A stretch of 44,234 bases of DNA from Pseudomonadota bacterium (GCA_021783275.1 JAJXUA010000006.1:1-44234), one strand, 5' to 3'; positions 27,675-38,520 are shown, counted from the first letter of the stretch. Notes: a model not told the origin generated them from the sequence alone. Numbers and translations are program-made.

Positions 27675-28910
27675 TTAGCCAGTCACCCTTTCCGGTTCCG
27701 GTTTGGTTTTGTCAATCGAGGTGTACCAGGGCATCAACAGGAAAAACAGGAAGTAGATGACCGAGAAAACCTGGGCAAAAATCGTTGCGATCGGCGTGGA
27801 CGGCAACAGACCGAGATACCCCAGGCCGACGAAAGACACAATGAACAGCACCAGCGCGATTTTGTAGATCGGGCCGCGATAGCGGATCGATTTGACCTTG
27901 CTGCGATCCAGCCACGGCAGGAAGAACAGCAGCACGATCGACATGCCCATGGCCACCACGCCGGGGAATTGCGAGCCGAACAGCGGCGGCACCGCACGCA
28001 GAATCGCGTAGAAGGGCGTGAAATACCACAGCGGCGCGATGTGTTCCGGGGTCTTCAGCGGGTCGGCCGGAATGAAGTTGGCGGCTTCCAGGAAATAACC
28101 GCCCATCTCCGGCGCAAAGAACATGATCGCCGAGAACACCATGAGAAACACCACGACGCCGACGATGTCCTTGACCGTGTAATACGGATGGAAGGGAATG
28201 CCGTCGAGCGGAATGTGGGTAACCGGGTCTTTGTGTTTCTTGATCTCGACACCGTCGGGGTTGTTGGAGCCGACTTCATGCAGCGCGACCAGATGCACCA
28301 CCACCAAGCCCAGCAGCACCAGCGGCAGGGCGATGACATGGAAGGCAAAGAAGCGGTTGAGCGTGGCATCACCGATGACGTAATCGCCGCGGATCCAGAT
28401 CGACAGGTCTTCGCCGATGATGGGTACGGCGGCAAACAGGTTGACGATGACCTGCGCGCCCCAGTACGACATCTGGCCCCACGGCAGCAGGTAGCCCAGG
28501 AAAGCTTCAGCCATCAGCGCAAGGTAGATGCACACGCCGAAAATCCAGATCAGCTCGCGCGGCTTGCGGTACGAGCCGTACATGAGCCCGCGGAACATGT
28601 GCAGGTAAACGACGACAAAGAACATCGACGCGCCGGTGGAGTGGATGTAGCGGATCAGCCAGCCCCAGTCCACATCGCGCATGATGTATTCGACCGACGC
28701 GAAAGCCAGTTCCGAATCCGGCTTGTAGTTCATCGTCAGGAAGATGCCGGTAACGATCTGGATCACCAGCACCAAAAGGGCCAGCGAACCGAAGAAGTAC
28801 CAGAAATTGAAATTCTTGGGCGCGTAATACTCGGACAGGTGCGCCTTGTAGGTCGCGGTCAGCGGCAGGCGTTCGTCGATCCAGCCCATCAGCTTTTGCA
28901 TGGCAGACAT
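27675..28910 (-). CDS. petB: Cytochrome b of bc1 complex
   Basis: Typical cytochrome b sequence incl. LLPWGQMSYWGAQVIVNLFAAVPIIGEDL, PEWY-region variant and C-terminal TMs. Confidence 0.95.
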   Translation of the reverse strand: MSAMQKLMGWIDERLPLTATYKAHLSEYYAPKNFNFWYFFGSLALLVLVIQIVTGIFLTMNYKPDSELAFASVEYIMRDVDWGWLIRYIHSTGASMFFVVVYLHMFRGLMYGSYRKPRELIWIFGVCIYLALMAEAFLGYLLPWGQMSYWGAQVIVNLFAAVPIIGEDLSIWIRGDYVIGDATLNRFFAFHVIALPLVLLGLVVVHLVALHEVGSNNPDGVEIKKHKDPVTHIPLDGIPFHPYYTVKDIVGVVVFLMVFSAIMFFAPEMGGYFLEAANFIPADPLKTPEHIAPLWYFTPFYAILRAVPPLFGSQFPGVVAMGMSIVLLFFLPWLDRSKVKSIRYRGPIYKIALVLFIVSFVGLGYLGLLPSTPIATIFAQVFSVIYFLFFLLMPWYTSIDKTKPEPERVTG

Positions 28911-28913
28911 TGA

Positions 28914-29519
28914 TTAAGCTCCTTTTGCGTCTACGCCGATCAGCAATTTTGCGTCGCTGAGGTATTGATGGGGCGGGATCACCATGTTGGTCGGTGCCGG
29001 TACGCCGCTGTAAACGCGTGCTGCCAGGTCAAAACGCGAACCGTGGCAGGGGCAGAAGAAGCCGCCCTTCCAGTCCGCGCCCAGATCCGCCGCGCCCACA
29101 TCCTTGCGGAAAGTCGGCGAACAGCCCAGGTGGGTGCAGATGCCGACAGCCACCAGATACTCGGGCTTGATCGAACGGGTGGGATTCTTGCAGTACTCGG
29201 GTTGCTGCGGCATCTCGCTGCCGGGGTCGGCCAGCTGGCTGTCCAGCGTGGGCAGGTCTTTCAGCATTTCCGGCGTGCGGTTGACGATCCACACCGGTTT
29301 ACCGCGCCATTCCACGGTCAGGATCGCGCCGGGTTCCACCTTGCTGATATCCACTTCCACCGGCGCCCCGGCAGCCTTGGCACGCGCACTCGGCAGCATG
29401 CTCATTACCAGGGGAATCGCCACACTCGCCGCTGCCACACCCCCGACCGCACTGGTCGCTGCGATCAGGAATTTGCGCTTGCTGGCGTTCATTTTTTGCC
29501 CATTAACTTCCTGGCTCAT
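28914..29519 (-). CDS. petA: Ubiquinol-cytochrome c reductase Rieske iron-sulfur subunit
   Basis: CTHLGCSPTF...FFCPCHGSRFDLAARVYSGVPAPTNM. Confidence 0.95.
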   Translation of the reverse strand: MSQEVNGQKMNASKRKFLIAATSAVGGVAAASVAIPLVMSMLPSARAKAAGAPVEVDISKVEPGAILTVEWRGKPVWIVNRTPEMLKDLPTLDSQLADPGSEMPQQPEYCKNPTRSIKPEYLVAVGICTHLGCSPTFRKDVGAADLGADWKGGFFCPCHGSRFDLAARVYSGVPAPTNMVIPPHQYLSDAKLLIGVDAKGA

Positions 29520-29666
29520 CTTTGTCTGACCTGAACGTGTTTGCAATAAGACCGGCATTCTAACCAAATTGGCCCCGTCTCCGGAAGCCCACCCGCGCAT
29601 GATCCCGACCGTGGGCTATAATCGCCGCGTGCCAAAACCCTGGCCAAGTCCCTGAATTCAATCGAT

Positions 29667-30845
29667 ATGCGCAAACTCTGGCTGCTGTTCGCCCAATCCA
29701 CCACGGTGGCGCTGGGCGTGCTGTTCATCATTGCAATGTTCAAACCGGACCTGTTGCGCTGGCAGCCGCAAGTGCAAAGCGTCACCATCCAGCAGGCCGT
29801 GCCACCTGCACCCGGCCGCGCCGTCAGCGGCGAGTCGTTTGCCCCGGCTGCGCAAAAAGTCATTCCGGCGGTGGTCAATATTTTCACCCAGCAGAAAATC
29901 CGCAGCCCGGCGCACCCTGCGCTGCAGGATCCGGTCTTCCGCTATTTCTTTGGCGATCGCCTGGATGCCCGCCCGCGCGAAGCGTCCAATCTGGGCTCGG
30001 GGGTGATCGTCAGCTCCAATGGTTACATCCTCACCAATCATCACGTGGTCGATGCGGCAGACGAAATCCAGGTGGCACTGGCGGATGGCAAAACCCTGCC
30101 CGCGCGGGTGGTGGGCAGCGACCCCGAAACCGACCTCGCGGTGCTGAAAATCGATGCCGGCACGCTGCCCACCATCACCTTTGCCCAAGCCGACAGCCTG
30201 CAGGTGGGCGACTGGGTGCTGGCAGTCGGCAATCCTTTCGGTGTCGGCCAGACCGTGACCGCAGGCATAGTCAGCGCGCTGGGCCGTACGCATCTGGGGA
30301 TCAACACTTTCGAAAACTTCATCCAGACCGACGCCGCAATCAACCCCGGCAATTCGGGGGGGGCGCTGGTCGATGCCGCAGGCCATCTGGTCGGCGTCAA
30401 CAGTGCGATTTATTCACGCACCGGGGGGTCGCAAGGCATCGGTTTCGCGATTCCGGTATCGATAGCCCGGCAGGTGATGGAACAGATCGTGAAATCCGGC
30501 AGCGTGACGCGTGGCTGGGTCGGCGTCGAAATTCAGGACCTCACCCCCGAACTCGCTGAATCCTTCAATCTGAAAACCGTGCAGGGTGCCCTCATCGCCG
30601 GGGTACTCAAAGGCGGTCCGGCTGACGCGGGCGGGGTCCGTCCGGGCGATATTTTGCAGGCGGTGAACGGCAAACCGGTCACGGACGCTTCGTCCCTGCT
30701 GAACCTGATCGCCGCGCTGAAGCCGGGTGACAACACACAGTTGACGCTGGAGCGCAAACAAAAGTCGCTCACGGTGACGATCCTGGTGGGCCGCCGCCCG
30801 CCCCAGCGCTCACTGGCAATGAATCCGGAAGCCGAACTCAACTGA
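29667..30845 (+). CDS. HtrA/DegS-like trypsin-family serine protease with PDZ
   Basis: TM anchor, TNHHVVDAA, DLAVLKID, TDAAINPGNSGGALV, PDZ GWVGVEIQDLTPELAESFNL. Confidence 0.92.
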   Translation: MRKLWLLFAQSTTVALGVLFIIAMFKPDLLRWQPQVQSVTIQQAVPPAPGRAVSGESFAPAAQKVIPAVVNIFTQQKIRSPAHPALQDPVFRYFFGDRLDARPREASNLGSGVIVSSNGYILTNHHVVDAADEIQVALADGKTLPARVVGSDPETDLAVLKIDAGTLPTITFAQADSLQVGDWVLAVGNPFGVGQTVTAGIVSALGRTHLGINTFENFIQTDAAINPGNSGGALVDAAGHLVGVNSAIYSRTGGSQGIGFAIPVSIARQVMEQIVKSGSVTRGWVGVEIQDLTPELAESFNLKTVQGALIAGVLKGGPADAGGVRPGDILQAVNGKPVTDASSLLNLIAALKPGDNTQLTLERKQKSLTVTILVGRRPPQRSLAMNPEAELN

Positions 30846-30872
30846 ATCCGGGCCAGCCGGGCTGGATCCGTT

Positions 30873-31421
30873 TCAAGCTGGGCGGATGAAGTGCTCGCGG
30901 TAGTACTTCATCTCGTCGATGGACTCGTAAATGTCTGCCAGCGCCTCGTGCTTGCTGGATTTCTTGAAGCCTTCGGCGAGACCCGGACGCCAGCGCTTGG
31001 CCAGCTCTTTCAGCGTGCTGACATCCAGATTGCGGTAATGAAAGAAGGCTTCGAGTTGCGGCATGTAGCGCGCCATGAAGCGGCGATCCTGACAGATCGA
31101 GTTGCCGCACATGGGTGAGGTTCGCGCAGGCAGGTGCTGCTTCACGAAGGCCAGCATCTGCGCTTCGGCATCGGCCTCGGTCAGCGTGGACGCCTTCACG
31201 CGGTCGATCAAACCCGATTTGCCATGCGTGCCCTTGTTCCAGTTGTCCATGCCATTCATCACCTCGTCGGTCTGATGCACAACGAGCACCGGACCTTCGG
31301 CCACGGTGTTGAGATCGGCATCGGTCACCACGATGGCGATTTCAATAATGCGGTCGGTGTCGGGTGACAGGCCGGTCATTTCCATGTCCAGCCAGAGCAG
31401 ATGCGTGGGGGTAAGCGCCAT
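30873..31421 (-). CDS. orn: Oligoribonuclease
   Basis: [31 protein letters not shown]...[33 protein letters not shown]. Confidence 0.94.
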   Translation of the reverse strand: MALTPTHLLWLDMEMTGLSPDTDRIIEIAIVVTDADLNTVAEGPVLVVHQTDEVMNGMDNWNKGTHGKSGLIDRVKASTLTEADAEAQMLAFVKQHLPARTSPMCGNSICQDRRFMARYMPQLEAFFHYRNLDVSTLKELAKRWRPGLAEGFKKSSKHEALADIYESIDEMKYYREHFIRPA

Positions 31422-31557
31422 GACGATTCCTGATTGAAGTGAGCGCGCATTTTCGCACACCCATGACCCTGCCCCATACGCCGCCTGGCTGCCCCCCAGA
31501 CTGGCAGAAGCCAGCGCTTGCACCCATAATCCTCACATCGCTTGATGGAGACGGATC

Positions 31558-31863
31558 ATGAAAACCCTGATACTTGCCTGCCTGACCCTGCTTGCAAGCC
31601 CCGCGTGGGCTGCGCCCTTTGCCCAGGGCGACGCCAAACTGGGCAAAGGCCTGCATGACAAATCCTGCACCAGCTGCCATATCCGCCTGTATGGCGGTGA
31701 CGGCAGCAAAATGTATCTTCGCGCTGACCGTAAAACCCGTTCCGCTGCGCAGCTTGCGGCGCGCATTTCCGGTTGCAATGCCAATACCGGTGCAGGCTGG
31801 TTTCCCGAGGATGAGCTGCATGTGGCGGCCTATCTCAACCAGCAGTTTTACAAATTCAAATAA
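31558..31863 (+). CDS. Small exported c-type cytochrome
   Basis: Signal peptide MKTLILACLTLLASPAWA; CTSCH heme motif. Confidence 0.85.
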   Translation: MKTLILACLTLLASPAWAAPFAQGDAKLGKGLHDKSCTSCHIRLYGGDGSKMYLRADRKTRSAAQLAARISGCNANTGAGWFPEDELHVAAYLNQQFYKFK

Positions 31864-31872
31864 GGAAACAGC

Positions 31873-32214
31873 ATGACGACTATCGTTGAAGAACTCGTTC
31901 GCAAGAAATGTGCGCCCTGCGAAGGGGGCGTTGCAGCCATGACCGATGCGCAGATCGCGCCCATGCTCAAGGGGCTGACCGGCTGGCAGCGTGATGGCAT
32001 CAAAATCACCCGGGAATACAAATTCAAGGATCACTATCAGGCCCAGGCGTTTACTAACGCAGTGATGTGGGTATCGCACCGTGAAGACCACCATCCCTAT
32101 CTGCTGGTCGGCTATAACACAGTCAAGGTCGAATTCTGGACGCACGCCATCAACGGGCTATCGGAAAACGATTTCATTTGTGCGGCCAAGGTCGATAGTC
32201 TGTTCGAGATTTAA
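31873..32214 (+). CDS. phhB: Pterin-4a-carbinolamine dehydratase
   Basis: [16 protein letters not shown]...[60 protein letters not shown]. Confidence 0.92.
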   Translation: MTTIVEELVRKKCAPCEGGVAAMTDAQIAPMLKGLTGWQRDGIKITREYKFKDHYQAQAFTNAVMWVSHREDHHPYLLVGYNTVKVEFWTHAINGLSENDFICAAKVDSLFEI

Positions 32215-32249
32215 CGCAGGCTCATGGCCTCCGTCGCGAGGAGCGCGTC

Positions 32250-32624
32250 ATGGACTGGATGGAAATAATCCGTGCACACGTCATGTGGAAGCAACGGCTG
32301 ACGACTTTACTGGCGGGCGAAAGCACCGAAGTGCTCGACCCGGAAAGCATCCGCGAAGATAACCGCTGTGCCCTGGGCATCTGGATATACGGTGAGGGCG
32401 CGGCCATGTCGCAGCTGTCGCGTTATGAGGACGTGCGGGAATTGCATGCGCAATTTCATGAATATGCGGCAAACGTGGTGGCGCTGTATCTGGCGGGACG
32501 GATCGACGACGCGCGGCAATTGCTGAGTGGCGACTATTCCAGGCTGTCGGAAAAGCTCAAGCACCGCATCCTCGGGCTGTCGCAGCAGGTCAAGACCGCC
32601 AGCGACGACACCCCCCGATTCTGA
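32250..32624 (+). CDS. Stand-alone CZB (chemoreceptor zinc-binding) domain protein
   Basis: AHVMWKQRLTTLL...DNRCALGIWIYGEG...FHEYAANV. Confidence 0.75.
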   Translation: MDWMEIIRAHVMWKQRLTTLLAGESTEVLDPESIREDNRCALGIWIYGEGAAMSQLSRYEDVRELHAQFHEYAANVVALYLAGRIDDARQLLSGDYSRLSEKLKHRILGLSQQVKTASDDTPRF

Positions 32625-33499
32625 ATACCCTGACAGGCGAGGTCATCGCCGCTTTCAGCCGACGTTTCATCGTGGCCACGGCGGCAGGCACCCTGCCCTG
32701 CCAGGTCAAGGGACGCCATCTGCAAGTGGTGTGTGGCGACCAGATCACCCTCGAACGCACCGGTGACAGCGGCGTGATCCAGTCGGTTCTGCCGCGCAGC
32801 AGCCTGTTTTATCGATCCGATGCCTACAAGACCAAGGCCATCGCCGCCAATATCACGCAGCTGGCCGTGGTGGTGGCGGCACGGCCGAGTTTTTCGATGG
32901 AACTGGTGCAGCGCTGCATCCTGGCCGCAGAAGACCAGGGCATTGCCAGTCTGGTCATCCTCAATAAAACCGATTTGCCGGAAACACCCGCCGCCCGCGA
33001 ACGCCTGACCCTGCTTACGCGTATCGGCTACCCGTCGATTGCCCTGTCGGCCCTGGCCGACCCTGCCCCGCTGCGCCCGGCGCTGACAGGACACACCACG
33101 CTGATGATCGGTCAGTCCGGCATGGGCAAATCGACACTGGTAAACGCGCTGTTTCCGGATGCCGACGTGTTGACCGCCGATTATTCCGAAGCACTCGACA
33201 GTGGCCGCCACACCACGACACACACCCGTCTGCACCGGCTCGACGCGAACTCTGCGCTGGTGGATTCGCCCGGCCTGCAGGAGTTTGCCCTGCAGCATCT
33301 GGATACCGATGCGCTGGCGCACGCTTTTGTCGAATTTCGCCCCTATCTGGGCACCTGCCGATTCCGTGACTGCCAGCATGAAAGCGAGCCAGGTTGCCGG
33401 TTGCACGAAGCAGTAGACGCAGGCGAACTGGATCCGGCGCGTCTCAGCCTGTTCCGGATGCTGCGCCGTACCCGGCAACACGCCGCACAGCGGCTATAA
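32621..33499 (+). CDS. rsgA: Ribosome small subunit-dependent GTPase RsgA (start uncertain; no upstream in-frame ATG)
   Basis: GQSGMGKSTLVNALFPDA, DSPGLQEF, C-term zinc motif CRFRDCQHESEPGCRLHEA; homology-type N-term LNTLTGEVIAAFSRRFIVAT extends upstream of the track's GTG at 32672. Confidence 0.88.
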   Translation: MNTLTGEVIAAFSRRFIVATAAGTLPCQVKGRHLQVVCGDQITLERTGDSGVIQSVLPRSSLFYRSDAYKTKAIAANITQLAVVVAARPSFSMELVQRCILAAEDQGIASLVILNKTDLPETPAARERLTLLTRIGYPSIALSALADPAPLRPALTGHTTLMIGQSGMGKSTLVNALFPDADVLTADYSEALDSGRHTTTHTRLHRLDANSALVDSPGLQEFALQHLDTDALAHAFVEFRPYLGTCRFRDCQHESEPGCRLHEAVDAGELDPARLSLFRMLRRTRQHAAQRL

Positions 33500-33549
33500 A
33501 TCAAGCCGGATTCGTCAACTCCGGTCTGACCGGAATACAGGAGGCTGCG

Positions 33550-34095
33550 ATGAAAACACGGACGTGGAAAAGAGTGACCGGCTGGTTGGACAGACTCATT
33601 TGGCTGGGCGCAATCGTCGGGCTGGGACTGGCCACTCCGGCACAGGCAGCCGGCACCTGGACGCAAACCCCCTACGCGCCGGCCCGCGTACTGTTCGATT
33701 TTTATCTGGACCATCCGCACAAAATCGGCAGTGCGCTCTATTGGCTGCGTTCGCTGGCCAATACGCTCCAGGCGTCGCCCTACGACCAGTCGCCGGAAGA
33801 CATGAAAATCGTGGTCGTGATTCACGGTCTGGAGATTGTGACGGTGGCCAAAAAGAACGAAGCGACCTATCAGGAAGCAGTGGATCGGATGCGCTATTAC
33901 GCCGATCTTGGGGTGACGTTCAAGGTATGCGGCCAGGCCGCCGAGGACTATGGCTATGCGGTGAAAGACTTTCAGGATTTCATCGAAGTCGTGCCCAACG
34001 CCATCACCGAACTGGCGCACTGGCAGCAACAGGGCTACGCGCTGATCACACCGAACATCATGGACAAGACGCTCGATATCGAATCAATCCGCTGA
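33550..34095 (+). CDS. Exported DsrE/YchN-like family protein
   Basis: Signal peptide LGLATPAQAAG; DMKIVVVIHGLEIVTVAKKN...MRYYADLGVTFKVCGQAAEDYGY typical of DsrE fold. Confidence 0.75.
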   Translation: MKTRTWKRVTGWLDRLIWLGAIVGLGLATPAQAAGTWTQTPYAPARVLFDFYLDHPHKIGSALYWLRSLANTLQASPYDQSPEDMKIVVVIHGLEIVTVAKKNEATYQEAVDRMRYYADLGVTFKVCGQAAEDYGYAVKDFQDFIEVVPNAITELAHWQQQGYALITPNIMDKTLDIESIR

Positions 34096-34116
34096 GGGGT
34101 TCCGAAAACACCCTTA

Positions 34117-34245
34117 CACCACAGAGGCACAGAGAAAAACCTGAGATTCTGAAGTTCCGGATGTCGCTACGAACGGTCTGGCCTGCTTCTGAAACAGGGC
34201 GACCATCCCCTGTGGTTTTCTCCGTGTCTCTGTGCCTCTGTGGTG
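34117..34245. repeat. Intergenic inverted-repeat element (CACCACAGAGGCACAGAG arms)
   Basis: Perfect 18-bp arms at 34117-34134 and 34228-34245, further imperfect pairing of adjacent AGAAAACC. Confidence 0.85.
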
Positions 34246-34252
34246 AGCGGTT

Positions 34253-34693
34253 TTAGTTCGTTTCCGGCCAGTGCTTGATATAGCGCTTCAACAGACTGTT
34301 TTCGAACTTCGCTTCCTTGAGGCTGGCGCGTGCCACGTCGTGGAAGGAGATGATCCCTAAAAGCTTGCTGCCGTCGAGGATGGGCAAATGACCGATGTGC
34401 GACTTGGTCATCACGTCGCGCGCATAGTCGAGCGAGTCATCGCCGCTCGCCACCACCGGTTCGGTGACCATGATGGTGCTGATGTCGGCGTCCTTCAGGT
34501 CGCAGCCCTGCTTGACCATGCCGTGCACCACGTCACGCTCGGTCAGGAGTCCAACCATTTCGCCGTCTTTCATCACCACCAGCGAACCGATGCCCAGCTC
34601 GACCATTTTCGCGACCCCGACCGCGACCGAATCATTCGGCGCAATGGAGTAGATGGTGTCGGTTTTCTGGGTGAGGATGTCGCGTATCTGCAT
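34253..34693 (-). CDS. CBS-domain pair protein
   Basis: TIYSIAPNDSVAVGVAKMVELGIGSLVVMKDGEMVGLLTERDVV...ISFHDVA. Confidence 0.9.
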   Translation of the reverse strand: MQIRDILTQKTDTIYSIAPNDSVAVGVAKMVELGIGSLVVMKDGEMVGLLTERDVVHGMVKQGCDLKDADISTIMVTEPVVASGDDSLDYARDVMTKSHIGHLPILDGSKLLGIISFHDVARASLKEAKFENSLLKRYIKHWPETN

Positions 34694-34753
34694 GGCAATC
34701 TCCGGGTGTAACAGTCAATACGGGATGATAAACGGATTGGCGGGCCCGGTGGG

Positions 34754-35299
34754 CTAGGGCCGCATCAAGGGCGCTTCGACCTGCCTGCGCGTGTCCTCGC
34801 CCAGCAGGGTCTCGATCAGCGCCAAGGCAAAGTCCATTGCCGTGCCCGGCCCGCGCGAGGTCAGCACCGTGCCGTCGCGCACCACGCTGTCGGTACTCAG
34901 CCGGATGTCCGGCTGGCCATCCAGCGCACCGGGGTAACTGGTCGCCGCTTTGCCTTTAAGCAGCCCCGCTTCCGACAGCACCATGGGCGCGGCGCAAATC
35001 GCCGCCGTGTATTTTCCGTCCGCCGCCATGCGCTTCAGCACATCCAGAATGCGCGGATCGGCCTTAAGATGCGCCGCCCCCGGCATGCCGCCCGGCAGCA
35101 CCACCATGGCGTAGTCCTGCGCCAGTGCGGCGTCGAGCGTCATATCCGGCACCAGCACCACGCCACGGCTGCACCGGACAGGCCCGGGCTGCAAACCCGC
35201 GCAGACCACCTCGATGCCGGCGCGGCGCAGCAGGTCGATCACGGTCACGGCTTCGAGCTCTTCACAGCCGTCTGCCAGCGGTACCAGCACCCTCACCAT
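34754..35299 (-). CDS. DJ-1/PfpI family protein
   Basis: MVRVLVPLADGCEELEAVTVIDLLRRAGIEVV...DYAMVVLPGGMPGAAHL...AAICAAPMVLSEAGLL. Confidence 0.92.
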   Translation of the reverse strand: MVRVLVPLADGCEELEAVTVIDLLRRAGIEVVCAGLQPGPVRCSRGVVLVPDMTLDAALAQDYAMVVLPGGMPGAAHLKADPRILDVLKRMAADGKYTAAICAAPMVLSEAGLLKGKAATSYPGALDGQPDIRLSTDSVVRDGTVLTSRGPGTAMDFALALIETLLGEDTRRQVEAPLMRP

Positions 35300-35307
35300 G
35301 GCTCCCG

Positions 35308-35793
35308 TCAGTCGCGGAAGTTCTGGTACTGCAGGGGAAAGTCGCTGATCTCTTTGCGCACCAGCGCGATCGTGTCCTGCAACAGGTCGCGCTTGGCTCC
35401 GGACACCCGCACGGTATCGCCCTGAATGCTGGCCTGCACTTTCAGCTTGCTGTCCTTGATGATGCGCACGATTTTCTTGGCCAGCTCGATCTCGACACCG
35501 GTCTTCACCGTGACGCTGCGCTTGACCTTGTTGCCCGAGACTTTTTCGACGTCGCTTTTGTCCAGGCATTTCACATCGACACTGCGCTTGGCAAGCTTCT
35601 GCGCGAGGATGTCGTAAACCTGATCGAGCTGGAAATCGGTATCGGCAAACAGCGTCAGCACATAGTCCGCCTGCTCGACCCGCGCATCGCTGCCCTTGAA
35701 ATCAAAACGCGTCGAGACTTCCTTGTTGACCTGATCGACCGCGTTGCGCACTTCCTGCTTGTCCACCTCGGACACGATATCAAAGCTGGGCAT
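35308..35793 (-). CDS. YajQ family nucleotide-binding protein
   Basis: [41 protein letters not shown]...[21 protein letters not shown]. Confidence 0.94.
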   Translation of the reverse strand: MPSFDIVSEVDKQEVRNAVDQVNKEVSTRFDFKGSDARVEQADYVLTLFADTDFQLDQVYDILAQKLAKRSVDVKCLDKSDVEKVSGNKVKRSVTVKTGVEIELAKKIVRIIKDSKLKVQASIQGDTVRVSGAKRDLLQDTIALVRKEISDFPLQYQNFRD

Positions 35794-35796
35794 GAT

Positions 35797-36372
35797 TCAC
35801 GCCTCCAGATTCAGCACAAAAGACTGCACCGGCGGGCCGGATTCGTCGTGGAATTCGGTCGCTGCCAGCACGCCCAGGCGGGCAATATTCTCCGCATCGA
35901 GCGTCGGTGAACGATACGCCACAAACATCGCCCCCAGCGCATAGGGACTGCCGCTGCCGTAGGCATAAAATTTCGAGAATTCCTGCACCGTGCGGTGCGC
36001 CGATACGCCGAAAATGCCGTGCCGGTTGGCAATCAGCACATCCATGCGACTCGATTCGAGCTCGTCTTCCTTGTCTTCTTCAGCCTGCAGAAAATAGTGC
36101 TCCTTCATCGCCCCGTGCAGGCCGTTCCAGGTGCGGAAAATTTCTGCGGGCGACGCCAGCGTGGGCGTTTCCTCCAGACTGGAAAAATAGTCACCCAGAA
36201 TCAGATGCGCCGTTGCCGATCCCGTGATCCCCAGCCAGCTCTCGCCCACGCGGATGATTTTCTGGTGGTTGACAACGTAATCCGCCGATTCCTTGCCGCC
36301 GCCCCACTTGGTCAGCGTATCCGCAGCAATCGCGATCTGGCCATTCTTTTTGACAACGGTTACGGTGGACAT
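35797..36372 (-). CDS. Proteasome/HslV-like Ntn hydrolase, resembling betaproteobacterial proteasome homologue (BPH)
   Basis: (M)STVTVVKKNGQIAIAADTLTKWGG...HQKIIRVGESWLGITGS...YGSGSPYALGAMFVAY; Asp17 position conserved. Confidence 0.8.
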   Translation of the reverse strand: MSTVTVVKKNGQIAIAADTLTKWGGGKESADYVVNHQKIIRVGESWLGITGSATAHLILGDYFSSLEETPTLASPAEIFRTWNGLHGAMKEHYFLQAEEDKEDELESSRMDVLIANRHGIFGVSAHRTVQEFSKFYAYGSGSPYALGAMFVAYRSPTLDAENIARLGVLAATEFHDESGPPVQSFVLNLEA

Positions 36373-36380
36373 GGCAGCGC

Positions 36381-36692
36381 TCAGCCGAAATGACAGACGT
36401 AATGATACGGCTCGCCGCTCACTTCGATGTCGAAGCTGGAATTGCCGGGAATTTCGAAGGACTCGCCCTCTTTACTCGTCTGCCAGTCCGCGCCGGCGAG
36501 CTTGTAGCGGCACGCACCCGCTACACACTCCATGATTTCCGGCGCGCCTGTGTTGAAGGTCAGCGTGGCCGGCAGAATCACCCCGACCGATTTTTTCGTG
36601 CCATTCGGCAGCCGGATCGTGTGCGAGACGCACTTGCCGTCGAAGTAGACGTTGGCTTTGGCGACGACGGAGACGTTGTTGAATTGGCTCAT
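36381..36692 (-). CDS. ppnP: Pyrimidine/purine nucleoside phosphorylase PpnP (DUF1255)
   Basis: [56 protein letters not shown]...[13 protein letters not shown]. Confidence 0.92.
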   Translation of the reverse strand: MSQFNNVSVVAKANVYFDGKCVSHTIRLPNGTKKSVGVILPATLTFNTGAPEIMECVAGACRYKLAGADWQTSKEGESFEIPGNSSFDIEVSGEPYHYVCHFG

Positions 36693-36705
36693 GGTTTTAA
36701 GGATC

Positions 36706-37929
<1,224 letters not shown>

Positions 37930-37945
37930 GGGGTGATCCTGGTTT

Positions 37946-38185
37946 TCAATGCGTGGAGCCGGACTGGCTCTTGTCGATGACTTCGACCATGCCGGGGAAG
38001 CCGCCGATTTTCAGGATGTCGAGATTGGCGGCTAGGCTGGCTTTTTCGATTTCGATGCCGACGACGCGACCGTCCGCCGAGAGGTTGAGCACGATGCCTT
38101 CGTGCGCTTCCCAGGCGTGGTCGGGGTTTTCGGCGCTGATTTCGATGTACAAGGAATCCATGTCCTTGAGGTAGGCGATGTTCAT
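37946..38185 (-). CDS. DUF2283 family protein
   Basis: [17 protein letters not shown]...[22 protein letters not shown]. Confidence 0.8.
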   Translation of the reverse strand: MNIAYLKDMDSLYIEISAENPDHAWEAHEGIVLNLSADGRVVGIEIEKASLAANLDILKIGGFPGMVEVIDKSQSGSTH

Positions 38186-38248
38186 TTTTGGGCGTGAGGG
38201 GTCAAAAACGGCGGGCAAATGACAATTTGTGGCGTCTCTAGAAAACCA

Positions 38249-38518
38249 TTAACCATTTAGTATGATCGAGACTGCAATGAGGCTGCCGACAAATGCCCCT
38301 ATCGCTGCACCCACTGCAACAGCTTGAAGTACAGGTTTTTTAAATGACAGCAACAAGCCGCCGCCACTTAGCAGGAGAAAAGACAAAACAAGCGCCAGAA
38401 GAAAGTCTCTCTGCCAAAGCCATGAAAAAAGAGCACCCCCAAGCAAAGTGGAAACAGCCAGAAGCAGGATCACTTTCCGTAACTGGCTTTCGGCAAGGTT
38501 AGTGCGCAGGACGCTCAT
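38249..38518 (-). CDS. Small hypothetical membrane protein
   Basis: MSVLRTNLAESQLRKVILLLAVSTLLGGALF... 3-4 hydrophobic helices; abuts argF. Confidence 0.6.
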   Translation of the reverse strand: MSVLRTNLAESQLRKVILLLAVSTLLGGALFSWLWQRDFLLALVLSFLLLSGGGLLLSFKKPVLQAVAVGAAIGAFVGSLIAVSIILNG

Positions 38519-38520
38519 GC

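Noticed and set aside
27969-28913. Plus-strand 314-aa ORF opposite petB
   Set aside because: Antisense shadow of cytochrome b with His/Asp/Gln-rich artefactual composition.
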